A stretch of 45,707 bases of DNA, taken from positions 1-45,707 of the forward strand of contig JAHHTL010000016.1 in NCBI GenBank assembly GCA_020024635.1, written 5' to 3'. Made by a program: the position numbers and the translations under genes. This DNA comes from Ruminococcus sp. Lineage in GTDB: Bacteria; Bacillota; Clostridia; Lachnospirales; Lachnospiraceae. Positions 14,452 through 22,585 of the stretch are shown here, one piece after another (position 1 is the stretch's first letter; every line of letters starts with the position of its first letter). The notes under the pieces were generated by a model, which saw only the letters and a list, made by a program, of their open reading frames with translations, was not told the origin of the DNA and did not search any database.

Positions 14452-17067
14452 ATGACTAAAATGAGAGTACATGAGCTCGCAAAAGAGCTTGGAATGGAAA
14501 ATAAAGAACTAATTGATGTTCTTGCAAAGAATCATGTAGACGTAAAAAGTCACATGAGTTCTTTAGAAGATAACGTGGTAGAAGAAATAAGAAAAAATGC
14601 AAAAATGGAGAAAGCGGACGAACAAGGATCAAAGAAGAAAAATATTGTTCAAGTATTCCGCCCACAAAATTCTAAGAGTGGTGTTCGTATGCAAGGAAAG
14701 GGACAACGATCTCAATCATCCAACAATCAAGGACAGCATAGTCAGCGTTCACAGGCTTCTCACGCACAAGGTGGAGCGTCTCAGGACGGCAATGCTCAGA
14801 CAAGAGGAGCGAAATTTAACAATAATCGTGATCGAAGACCAAACGGCGGTCAAAGAGATGAGAGAAATGAAAGAAATGATAGAAATTTCAGTAATCGAGA
14901 CAATCGAAGACCAAATGGTGGTCCAAGAGATGAGCGCAGAAATTCCGACAATCAGGATCGCAGATCCAATAATAACCAGTATAGAGAACGTTCTTCAAGT
15001 AATTCTCGAGAGAATAGAAATTTCAATGGTTCTCGTGATAATAACTCTTTTTCTCGTCAAAATGACAAAAGAGACGATCGCAGAGATAATCGTAGAGATA
15101 ATCGAAGAGATGACCGCGAGTCGTTGTCTTCTGCTTTATTAGAACAACAGAAGAATCAAAGAAACAAGGCAAAAGAAAAAGAAAAAGATAACAAGAAAAA
15201 AGAATACAAGGAAAATGGATTTGATAATAAGAGCAGACGTAACAAAAAACAAAAACAAGTTGCAGAAGTTCAAAAACCACAGCCAAAGCCAGTGGTAAAA
15301 CAAGAAGAGCAAATCAAACAAATTGTAATTCCGGAAATTCTTACAATTAAAGAACTTGCAGATAAAATGAAGATTGTTCCATCAGCCATTGTAAAAAAAC
15401 TGTTCCTTCAGGGAAAAATTGTGACGGTTAATCAAGAAATTGATTATGAAACCGCAGAAGAGATTGCAATGGAATTTGAAGTGCTTTGTGAAAAAGAAGA
15501 AGTTGTCGATGTGATTGAAGAACTTCTAAAAGAAGACGAAGAGGACGAATCAACTATGGTAAAACGCCCACCGGTTATCTGTGTTATGGGTCATGTCGAT
15601 CATGGTAAAACCTCTCTTCTTGATGCCATTCGTCATTCAAGCGTAACAACCCGCGAAGCAGGTGGTATCACACAGCATATTGGTGCATATGTTGTAGATG
15701 TTAATGGAGAAAAGATTACGTTCCTTGATACACCAGGACATGAGGCATTTACAGCAATGCGTATGAGAGGGGCAAGTTCTACGGATATTGCAATTTTAGT
15801 TGTTGCAGCAGACGATGGGGTAATGCCACAAACAGTAGAAGCTATCAATCATGCAAAGGCCGCAGGAATTGAGATTATTGTAGCGGTAAATAAAATTGAT
15901 AAACCAAGTGCGAATATTGATCGTGTAAAACAGGAACTTGCAGAGTACGAATTGATTCCAGAAGACTGGGGTGGAAGTACCATTTTTGTTCCAGTATCAG
16001 CCCATACAAAAGAAGGAATTCCAGAATTACTTGAGATGATTCTTTTGACTGCGGAAGTAATGGAATTAAAAGCAAATCCAAATCGTGAGGCAAGAGGTCT
16101 TGTGATTGAGGCACAGCTTGATAAAGGAAAAGGTAGTGTAGCTACAGTATTAGTACAAAAAGGAACTTTACATGTTGGAGATGCCATCGCAGCTGGATCA
16201 GCCCATGGTAAAGTAAGAGCGATGATGGATGATAAAGGGCGTCGCGTAAAAGAAGCAGGTCCATCCCAACCAGTGGAAATTCTAGGATTAAATGGAGTTC
16301 CAAATGCGGGAGAAGTGTTTGTAGGATGTGAGACAGAAAAAGAAGCCAGAAACTTTGCAGAGACTTTTATTGCACAAAATAAAGCAAAACTTCTTGAAGA
16401 AACAAAATCAAAGATGTCTTTAGACGATCTATTCAATCAGATTCAGGAAGGAAACTTAAAAGAACTTAACATTGTAGTTAAAGCCGATGTTCAAGGATCT
16501 GTGGAAGCGTTAAAACAAAGTCTTCTTAAGCTGTCTAATGATGAAGTTGTGATTAAGATTATTCACGGTGGTGTTGGTGCAATTAATGAATCGGATGTTA
16601 TTTTAGCATCTGCATCCAATGCGATTATCATTGGATTTAATGTTCGCCCAGATACTACTGCAAAAGAAATTGCGGATAATGAAGGGGTAGATTTAAGATT
16701 ATACCGTGTAATCTACAACGCAATTGAGGATGTAGAGGCAGCGATGAAAGGAATGCTGGATCCAATATTTGAAGAAAAAGTACTTGGACACGCAGAAGTG
16801 CGTCAGACATTTAAAGCTTCAGGAGTTGGTACCATTGCAGGTTCTTATGTATTGGATGGTACGTTTGAACGAAACTGTAAAGTGCGTCTTACACGTGATG
16901 GAATCGTGATTTTTGATGGACCACTGGCATCACTGAAAAGATTTAAAGATGATGTAAAAGAAGTAAGAGCAGGATACGAGTGTGGATTTGTATTTGAAGG
17001 ATACAATGACATTAAAGAAGGCGATCTTGTAGAGGCATACAAGATGGTTGAGGTTGAAAGAAAATAA
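14452..17067 (+). CDS. infB: Translation initiation factor IF-2
   Basis: An 871-residue GTPase that brings initiator tRNA to the 30S subunit and promotes subunit joining. An IF2N domain (MTKMRVHELAKELG) opens the protein. It is followed by a long low-complexity linker: Gln/Ser-rich, then Arg/Asn/Asp-rich at about 123-224, then Lys-rich. A second IF2N module lies around 300-350. The G domain begins with GHVDHGKT (from Gly380) and continues with DTPGHEAFT and NKID; the beta-barrel and C-terminal tRNA-binding domains follow. ATG 14452 is the start because GGAGG lies eight bases before it. The in-frame ATG at 14437 is part of that ribosome binding region. Confidence 0.97.
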   Translation: MTKMRVHELAKELGMENKELIDVLAKNHVDVKSHMSSLEDNVVEEIRKNAKMEKADEQGSKKKNIVQVFRPQNSKSGVRMQGKGQRSQSSNNQGQHSQRSQASHAQGGASQDGNAQTRGAKFNNNRDRRPNGGQRDERNERNDRNFSNRDNRRPNGGPRDERRNSDNQDRRSNNNQYRERSSSNSRENRNFNGSRDNNSFSRQNDKRDDRRDNRRDNRRDDRESLSSALLEQQKNQRNKAKEKEKDNKKKEYKENGFDNKSRRNKKQKQVAEVQKPQPKPVVKQEEQIKQIVIPEILTIKELADKMKIVPSAIVKKLFLQGKIVTVNQEIDYETAEEIAMEFEVLCEKEEVVDVIEELLKEDEEDESTMVKRPPVICVMGHVDHGKTSLLDAIRHSSVTTREAGGITQHIGAYVVDVNGEKITFLDTPGHEAFTAMRMRGASSTDIAILVVAADDGVMPQTVEAINHAKAAGIEIIVAVNKIDKPSANIDRVKQELAEYELIPEDWGGSTIFVPVSAHTKEGIPELLEMILLTAEVMELKANPNREARGLVIEAQLDKGKGSVATVLVQKGTLHVGDAIAAGSAHGKVRAMMDDKGRRVKEAGPSQPVEILGLNGVPNAGEVFVGCETEKEARNFAETFIAQNKAKLLEETKSKMSLDDLFNQIQEGNLKELNIVVKADVQGSVEALKQSLLKLSNDEVVIKIIHGGVGAINESDVILASASNAIIIGFNVRPDTTAKEIADNEGVDLRLYRVIYNAIEDVEAAMKGMLDPIFEEKVLGHAEVRQTFKASGVGTIAGSYVLDGTFERNCKVRLTRDGIVIFDGPLASLKRFKDDVKEVRAGYECGFVFEGYNDIKEGDLVEAYKMVEVERK

Positions 17068-17096
17068 CATGCGTTTCGTATTATAAAGGAGCATTT

Positions 17097-17468
17097 ATGA
17101 GAAAAAACAGTATAAAAAATACAAGAGTAAATACAGAGGTTTTAAAAGAATTAAGCAAGATTTTACGTGAAGGAATCAAAGATCCAAGAGTAGCGACGTT
17201 TACTTCTGTTGTTGCTGTTGAGGTTGCTCCAGACCTTAAAACATGTAAAGCATACATTAGTGTTCTAGGTGACAAAAAAGCACAGGAGGACACCGTAAAA
17301 GGACTTCAGAGCGCAGAAGGCTATATCAGGAGAGAACTTGCTAGAACAGTGAACATGAGAAATACACCGGAAATTAAATTTATCCTGGATCAGTCTATTG
17401 AGTATGGCGTTAACATGAGCCGAATGATTGATGAAGTGACGAAAGATTTAAAAGATGGAGAGGAATAA
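17097..17468 (+). CDS. rbfA: Ribosome-binding factor A
   Basis: A 123-residue KH-like protein that matures the 30S subunit and 16S rRNA 5' end. The core VNTEVLKELSKILREGIKDPRV and the VEVAPDLKTCKAYISVLGD strand segment are typical. The C-terminal MRNTPEIKFILDQSIEYGVNMSRMIDE segment is also standard. AAAGGAG precedes ATG 17097. It follows infB by 29 bases and precedes nrnA by 2 bases in the same operon. Confidence 0.95.
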   Translation: MRKNSIKNTRVNTEVLKELSKILREGIKDPRVATFTSVVAVEVAPDLKTCKAYISVLGDKKAQEDTVKGLQSAEGYIRRELARTVNMRNTPEIKFILDQSIEYGVNMSRMIDEVTKDLKDGEE

Positions 17469-17470
17469 AA

Positions 17471-18436
17471 ATGACAGTTGTTTTAGCTGATATTCTAAAG
17501 GGGAAAAGGAGCGTGGCCATCAGTGGCCATGTTCGCCCAGATGGAGATTGTGTAGGCGCATGTCTGGGACTTTATATGTATTTGTTAAAGGAATACCCAG
17601 ATCTTGAAGTGGATGTGTACCTTGAAGAAATCCCACAGGCTTTTCATATTTTGGATAAAGTAGAAGAAATAAAGCATCAAATCCCAGTGAAAAATCCCTA
17701 TGATCTGTTTATTTGTCTAGATTGTGGAGATAAATCAAGACTTGGTTTCTCGGAAACCTTATACGAGCAGGCAGGGCATACGGTATGTATTGATCATCAT
17801 ATTAGTAATCAAGCATTTGCCGATGAAAATTACATTGTTCCAGATGCCAGCTCTACTTCAGAATTGATCTATACGTTGTTAGACAAAGAGAAAATAACAG
17901 GTCCGATTGCAGAAGCATTATACATGGGAATTGTACATGATACTGGAGTTTTTCAATATTCTTGTACTTCTCCTTCTACAATGGAAATTGGGGCTGAATT
18001 ACTAAGAAAAGGGATCAATGGAAGTAAGATCATTGATCAGACCTATTATGAGAAAACCTATATCCAAAATCAGCTTTTAGGAAAAGCACTTCTGGAAAGT
18101 TTTCTGATTTTAGATAAACAGTGTATTGTGGCAGTTTTAGAGAAGAAAGATCTGGTTTTTTTTGAAGCGGAAGCATCCGATACGGAAGGAATCGTAAGTC
18201 AGTTAAGATTGACAAAAGGTGTAGAAGTTGCATTATTTATGTATGAAGTAGAAACACACCTTTATAAAGTAAGTCTTCGCTCAAAAGAAAAAGTGGATGT
18301 TAGTGTAATTGCTAAGTTCTTTGGAGGAGGCGGTCATGCACGTGCCGCAGGTGCAACGATCACAGGAACAAAATATGATGTAATCAATCAAGTAACGGAG
18401 CAAATTTCTTTCCAGATTGGAAAGGAAAGTAAATAG
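17471..18436 (+). CDS. nrnA: Bifunctional oligoribonuclease / pAp phosphatase (DHH-DHHA1)
   Basis: A 321-residue DHH phosphoesterase that degrades very short RNA oligonucleotides and, in relatives, 3'-phosphoadenosine 5'-phosphate. Manganese ligands are visible in SGHVRPDGDCVGA (18-30), LDCGD and IDHHISN. The C-terminal DHHA1 domain ends with the substrate-binding FGGGGHARAAG motif. The start overlaps an upstream AGAGGAA site. It lies between rbfA and truB, the usual place in Firmicutes, with spacings of 2 bases on both sides. Confidence 0.93.
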   Translation: MTVVLADILKGKRSVAISGHVRPDGDCVGACLGLYMYLLKEYPDLEVDVYLEEIPQAFHILDKVEEIKHQIPVKNPYDLFICLDCGDKSRLGFSETLYEQAGHTVCIDHHISNQAFADENYIVPDASSTSELIYTLLDKEKITGPIAEALYMGIVHDTGVFQYSCTSPSTMEIGAELLRKGINGSKIIDQTYYEKTYIQNQLLGKALLESFLILDKQCIVAVLEKKDLVFFEAEASDTEGIVSQLRLTKGVEVALFMYEVETHLYKVSLRSKEKVDVSVIAKFFGGGGHARAAGATITGTKYDVINQVTEQISFQIGKESK

Positions 18437-18438
18437 AT

Positions 18439-19347
18439 ATGATAAATGGAATTCTTAATGTCTACAAGGAAAAGGGATTCACATCTCACGATGTGGTGGC
18501 GAAATTAAGAGGAATTGTAGGGCAGAAAAAGATTGGACACACAGGAACCCTTGACCCAGATGCAGAAGGGGTTCTTCCAGTTTGTCTGGGAAAAGCGACA
18601 AAAGTTTGTGATATGCTGACAGAGACAGATAAAATTTATGAAGCTGTTCTTTTGCTTGGAGTTTCCACAGACACACAAGATGTTTCGGGGACGATCCTAG
18701 ATAAAAAAGAGATTGTAGGATTGACAGAACATGAGGTGCGGGAATGTATCCTTGGATATATAGGAGAGTACGAACAATTGCCACCGATGTATTCGGCGCT
18801 GAAAGTGAATGGAAAAAAATTGTATGAGCTTGCAAGAGAAGGAAAAGTTGTGGAACGAAAAACACGTAAGGTTTTTATTCATGACATTAAAATTAAAGAA
18901 ATTTGTTTGCCGAGAGTTAAGATGGAAGTGCATTGTTCAAAGGGTACATATATCCGAACATTATGCCACGACATAGGGGAGGATTTAAATACAGGTGGCT
19001 GTATGGAAAAACTTCTTCGTACGAAGGTTGGTAAGTTTGAAATAGAAGACAGTGTTCGATTGTCTGAAATACAAAAACGAAAAGAGGAAAATCAATTGTC
19101 TGAATTGATTACGCAAGTAGATGCAATGTTTTGTGAGTATCCAAAGGTGATTGTAAAAGGTGCTGTTGCGGAACTTGCTTATAATGGAAATCCATTAAAA
19201 GTAAATGATTTAGAAAAGCAAACGTCAGACATGATTAGGGTTTACGACGCTCTGAGCAGATTTATAGGGATTTACAAGTTGGATTCCCATAAAAAAAGTT
19301 ACCGATTGGAAAAAATGTTTTTGGATCAACAAGAATTACGAGGATAA
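18439..19347 (+). CDS. truB: tRNA pseudouridine(55) synthase
   Basis: A 302-residue enzyme that makes pseudouridine-55 in the T-loop of tRNAs. The catalytic aspartate is Asp39 in GHTGTLDPDAEGVLPV. Other family segments are YEAVLLLGVSTDTQDVSG, QLPPMYSALKVNGKKLYELAR and SKGTYIRTLCHDIGE. The C-terminus is a PUA-like domain. It starts two bases after nrnA, with AAGGAAAG as ribosome binding site, and ribF starts two bases after its end, so translation is likely coupled. Confidence 0.96.
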   Translation: MINGILNVYKEKGFTSHDVVAKLRGIVGQKKIGHTGTLDPDAEGVLPVCLGKATKVCDMLTETDKIYEAVLLLGVSTDTQDVSGTILDKKEIVGLTEHEVRECILGYIGEYEQLPPMYSALKVNGKKLYELAREGKVVERKTRKVFIHDIKIKEICLPRVKMEVHCSKGTYIRTLCHDIGEDLNTGGCMEKLLRTKVGKFEIEDSVRLSEIQKRKEENQLSELITQVDAMFCEYPKVIVKGAVAELAYNGNPLKVNDLEKQTSDMIRVYDALSRFIGIYKLDSHKKSYRLEKMFLDQQELRG

Positions 19348-19349
19348 GT

Positions 19350-20249
19350 ATGCAATATTATACAAAAATTACTTCCTACAATGAGAAGCATCAATGTGCG
19401 GTTACACTTGGAAAATTTGACAGCCTTCACAAGGGGCATATGAAACTTATTTCTAACGTGCAAAAGTATGCCCATAAAAACAATGTGAAGAGTGTTGTGT
19501 TTGCGTTTGACATGGGAAAGGATTCGCTTCTTACAAATGAAGAAAGAAAAGAACATTTAAGGGACAAAGTTGATTATGTAATTGAATGTCCGTTTACAGA
19601 AGAAATAAAACAAATGGAAGCAGAAGTGTTTGTGGAAGAGATTCTAATTAAAAGGCTTCATGCAAGTTATATTGTTGTTGGAACGGATTTTCATTTTGGT
19701 CATGAAGCCCGAGGGGATGTGAAGCTACTAGAGGCCTATGCAAAAAGCGGTGCATTTAAAGTAGATGTAATGGAAAAAGAAACATACCAGGGAAAGCAAA
19801 TCAGTAGTACGTATATTAGAGAGGCTTTGCAACATGGAGAAATCACTCTTGCAAATCGTATGCTTGGATATAACTACGGATTGTCAGGAGTGGTGGAACA
19901 TGGAAAGCAGTTGGGGAGAACATTAGGGTTTCCTACGATGAATGTAACCCCTCACAATAGAAAAATCATGCCAAAAGCAGGTGTTTATACTTGCAAGATT
20001 CAAATAGAAAATAAATGGTATGAAGGAATTGGCAATGTAGGAATTAAGCCAACAGTTACAAATGAAAAAAAGATGCTTGTAGAAGTTTATGTTTTTGACT
20101 ACAACGAAGAGAATTATGGGAAAAAAGTAATCATAGAATTCGATTCCTTTGAACGTCCAGAAAAAAAGTTTAATTCGATTGAAGAATTAAAGAGACAAGT
20201 AGATGATGATATCAGATATGGAAAAGAATATTTTAAGTGTATGATATGA
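19350..20249 (+). CDS. ribF: Bifunctional riboflavin kinase / FAD synthetase
   Basis: A 299-residue enzyme that phosphorylates riboflavin to FMN and adenylates it to FAD. The N-terminal nucleotidyltransferase domain has TLGKFDSLHKGH (19-30), the HxGH-type motif, plus VVGTDFHFG and ISSTYIREAL. The C-terminal kinase domain has GRTLGFPTMNV and the GVYTCKI and YEGIGNVGIKPT segments. It is the last gene of the operon that begins at rimP. The next gene starts 40 bases on without a visible terminator. Confidence 0.95.
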   Translation: MQYYTKITSYNEKHQCAVTLGKFDSLHKGHMKLISNVQKYAHKNNVKSVVFAFDMGKDSLLTNEERKEHLRDKVDYVIECPFTEEIKQMEAEVFVEEILIKRLHASYIVVGTDFHFGHEARGDVKLLEAYAKSGAFKVDVMEKETYQGKQISSTYIREALQHGEITLANRMLGYNYGLSGVVEHGKQLGRTLGFPTMNVTPHNRKIMPKAGVYTCKIQIENKWYEGIGNVGIKPTVTNEKKMLVEVYVFDYNEENYGKKVIIEFDSFERPEKKFNSIEELKRQVDDDIRYGKEYFKCMI

Positions 20250-20289
20250 TATCAGAAAGTTTGAAGAAAGAGAGATTAGGTAAATACAA

Positions 20290-21969
20290 ATGAGTGTAAC
20301 AACAATTTTTTTACTGCTTGGAGGACTCGGGTTGTTCCTTTTTGGGATGCAAATGATGAGCGACGGACTTGAGCAGGTAGCAGGCGCACGTATGAGATCT
20401 GTTCTTGAGTTTTTTACAAAAAATAGATTTATTGGTATGCTAGTCGGTATCCTGTTTACAGCAATTGTGCAATCTTCAAGTGCTACGACAGTTATGGTAG
20501 TTAGTTTTGTGAATTCCGGTCTTATGAACTTGTTTCAGTCAGCAGGAGTTATTCTTGGAGCCAATATCGGTACTACGGTTACCGGACAACTTATTGCGTT
20601 TAATCTATCCGATATTGCACCGCTATTTGTAATCATCGGTGTTGTGATGTTTCTGTTCAGCAAAAAGCAGAACGTAAAGAAAATAGGCGGTGTTGTGTTA
20701 GGGTTTGGTATTTTGTTTATGGGACTTAGTACAATGAGTTCTGCGATGTCTTCTTTGAAAGATTCACCAAACATGATTCATTTACTGAAATCACTATCAA
20801 GCCCATATATGGCAGTTCTAGTAGGATTTGCCATTACAGCAGTGCTCCAAAGTTCTTCTGCAACCGTTGGAATCGTAATTTTAATGGCAACACAAGGTCT
20901 TTTAAATTTCCCAGTTTGCTTTTTCCTGATTTTAGGATGTAATATTGGGTCTTGTGTATCTGCACTATTGGCAAGTATTGGTGGCAAAAAAGACGCGAAG
21001 CGCGCAGCATGGATTCATTTTTTGTTCAACATCATTGGTTCTGTGATTATTTTTATCGTCCTTCTTATTGGGATCGATCCTATCTCGGAAACGATTATGA
21101 GATTTTCAGGCGATAATCCAGGAAGAGCAGTGGCAAATACCCATACGTTGATTAAAGTATGTGAAGTTATTTTGTTGTTCCCATTTATGGATTGGATTGT
21201 AAAATTGACATATCTGATCATCCCTGGTAAGGACACAACAAAGGAAGAAGATTATGAATTGCAATATATTGGAAAGCAGTCCAGAATCAGTGCAACGACT
21301 GCGATCATTGATGTAATACATGAATTGGAACATATGGGCCAGATTGCAATTGCAAATTTAAAAACCTCTATGGATGCGCTGTGTACTTTGGATGAGAATA
21401 AAATCAAGAAAGTATACGAGCAGGAAAAATACATTAATTACTTAAATAAGGAAATTACCAATTACCTTGTGAAACTTAACAGTTTTGAATTGCCAATAGA
21501 AGATTCTAAGATTATTGGCGGTTTATTTCATGTGGTAAATGACATTGAGCGAATTGGAGATCATGCAGAAAATTTTGCGGATTCCGCCAGGACGAGAATT
21601 GCTAACCACATTGAGTTTAGTGAAAAAGGGGAAAAGCAGCTTCAAGATATGATGGATATGGTTGTGAAAACATTGGAATATTCCATTGATATCTTTAGCA
21701 ATAGGAATCAGGAACATATGGCAGAAGTGATCGCGCTGGAAGATCAGGTAGATGAGCGAGAAAAGAAGTTGCAAAAAGCACATGTAAAAAGACTTGCAAA
21801 AGGAAAATGTTCTCCAGAAGCAGGAATGATTTTTTCGGACACAATATCCGGACTTGAGCGCGTTGCAGACCATGCAACCAACGTTGCATTTGCAATTATG
21901 GATCCACAGGATGTAAATGCAATGGATGAGGAAGATTCCGACGATGTAGAAGAAAACGAAATCGTTTAG
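20290..21969 (+). CDS. Na/Pi-cotransporter family protein with C-terminal PhoU-like domain
   Basis: A 559-residue membrane protein of the NptA/YjbB family, related to Na+-phosphate cotransporter type II. Two inverted QSSSAT repeats, typical of this family, are visible: QSSSATT (61-67) and QSSSATV (187-193). About eight hydrophobic segments occupy 1-310. The C-terminal ~200 residues are helical and PhoU-like, with VNDIERIGDHAENFADSAR and ISGLERVADHATNVAFA. The tail is acidic. Phosphate import or export cannot be decided from sequence. Its ribosome binding site is weak (TTAGG). It may be cotranscribed with the ribF operon; rpsO has its own promoter right after it. Confidence 0.88.
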   Translation: MSVTTIFLLLGGLGLFLFGMQMMSDGLEQVAGARMRSVLEFFTKNRFIGMLVGILFTAIVQSSSATTVMVVSFVNSGLMNLFQSAGVILGANIGTTVTGQLIAFNLSDIAPLFVIIGVVMFLFSKKQNVKKIGGVVLGFGILFMGLSTMSSAMSSLKDSPNMIHLLKSLSSPYMAVLVGFAITAVLQSSSATVGIVILMATQGLLNFPVCFFLILGCNIGSCVSALLASIGGKKDAKRAAWIHFLFNIIGSVIIFIVLLIGIDPISETIMRFSGDNPGRAVANTHTLIKVCEVILLFPFMDWIVKLTYLIIPGKDTTKEEDYELQYIGKQSRISATTAIIDVIHELEHMGQIAIANLKTSMDALCTLDENKIKKVYEQEKYINYLNKEITNYLVKLNSFELPIEDSKIIGGLFHVVNDIERIGDHAENFADSARTRIANHIEFSEKGEKQLQDMMDMVVKTLEYSIDIFSNRNQEHMAEVIALEDQVDEREKKLQKAHVKRLAKGKCSPEAGMIFSDTISGLERVADHATNVAFAIMDPQDVNAMDEEDSDDVEENEIV

Positions 21970-21982
21970 ATAAAATTAAAAC

Positions 21983-22011
21983 TTTACATCTTATAGATCC
22001 TGTGTTATACT
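21983..22011 (+). promoter_or_regulatory. Sigma-A promoter of rpsO
   Basis: TTTACA (21983-21988) and TATACT (22006-22011) are separated by exactly 17 bases. It lies 14 bases after the transporter stop codon and gives rpsO a leader of about 85 bases. Confidence 0.8.
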
Positions 22012-22092
22012 AACGAAGTATGAATTCAGCCGACGTTCGGTAATTGGAAACTCCAACCATTGCTTAATGTCAGGCGGTTTAATCAAGAATAT
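22012..22092 (+). promoter_or_regulatory. Structured rpsO leader, candidate S15 autoregulatory RNA
   Basis: Two adjacent small hairpins are visible: CCGA/TCGG (22030-22033 with 22037-22040) and TTGGA/TCCAA (22044-22048 with 22052-22056). S15 is known to bind and repress its own mRNA leader in several bacteria, including Firmicutes, through differing RNA structures. I cannot match this leader to a specific known class by eye. Confidence 0.4.
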
Positions 22093-22105
22093 GGAGGAAG
22101 TTAAA

Positions 22106-22372
22106 ATGATTTCAAAAGAACAAAAACAAGCAATTATTGCAGAATATGGTAGATGTGAAGGAGATACAGGATCTCCAGAAGTACAGGTTGCTATTCTTAC
22201 AGCAAGAATTAACGATCTTAGAGACCATTTCCAGGCTAATCCAAAAGATCACCATTCAAGAAGAGGTCTTCTTAAAATGGTAGGACAAAGAAGAGGTTTA
22301 CTTGCTTACCTTAAGAAAACAGATATCGAAAGATACCGTACACTTATTGAAAGACTTGGATTAAGAAAATAA
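22106..22372 (+). CDS. rpsO: 30S ribosomal protein S15
   Basis: An 88-residue helical protein that binds the central domain of 16S rRNA and, in the 70S ribosome, bridges to 23S rRNA. The family segments GDTGSPEVQVAILTARINDLRDHF, KDHHSRRGLLKMVGQRRGLLAYLK and RYRTLIERLGLRK (each read in pieces) are intact. ATG 22106 is the start, eight bases after GGAGG. An in-frame ATG at 22067 would lie in the leader and add 13 residues foreign to the family. It has its own promoter and terminator and is followed by pnp, the conserved order. Confidence 0.97.
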   Translation: MISKEQKQAIIAEYGRCEGDTGSPEVQVAILTARINDLRDHFQANPKDHHSRRGLLKMVGQRRGLLAYLKKTDIERYRTLIERLGLRK

Positions 22373-22387
22373 TACAAGGATAGGAAG

Positions 22388-22420
22388 GAGTCCCGAAAAT
22401 CATTTTCGGGGCTCTTTTTT
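22388..22420 (+). terminator. Rho-independent terminator between rpsO and pnp
   Basis: GAGTCCCGAAAA (22388-22399) pairs with TTTTCGGGGCTC (22403-22414), with one T-G wobble and a 3-base loop, followed by six T. Confidence 0.93.
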
Positions 22421-22421
22421 C

Positions 22422-22450
22422 TTGCTATCACTATTTCTGTATGATATAAT
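22422..22450 (+). promoter_or_regulatory. Sigma-A promoter of pnp with extended -10
   Basis: TTGCTA (22422-22427) and a perfect TATAAT (22445-22450) have a 17-base spacer. TG at 22442-22443 gives an extended -10. It begins right at the end of the rpsO terminator. Confidence 0.85.
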
Positions 22451-22483
22451 ATTAAGGATTGTGAACAGAAAAGAAATATCGAA

Positions 22484-22540
22484 TCCGAGACCACTGAAAA
22501 GTATATTGGCAAGGCGAATGTGTTTTTCAGTAGTTTCGGA
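22484..22540 (+). promoter_or_regulatory. Long hairpin in the pnp leader, candidate PNPase autoregulation site
   Basis: Bases 22484-22500 pair with 22524-22540 over 17 positions, with one C-A mismatch and one G-T wobble, around a 23-base loop. No U-tract follows. The pnp leader of E. coli also carries a long stem that is cut by RNase III and then used by PNPase for self-repression. A similar role here is inferred from position and shape. Confidence 0.6.
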
Positions 22541-22585
22541 GTTATCTGACACAGAAAAGACAATGAAGAAATAAAGGAGAATATT

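Noticed and set aside
15849..16436. 195-codon minus-strand open frame inside infB
   Set aside because: It is the antisense shadow of the highly conserved IF-2 G domain and has no start signals.
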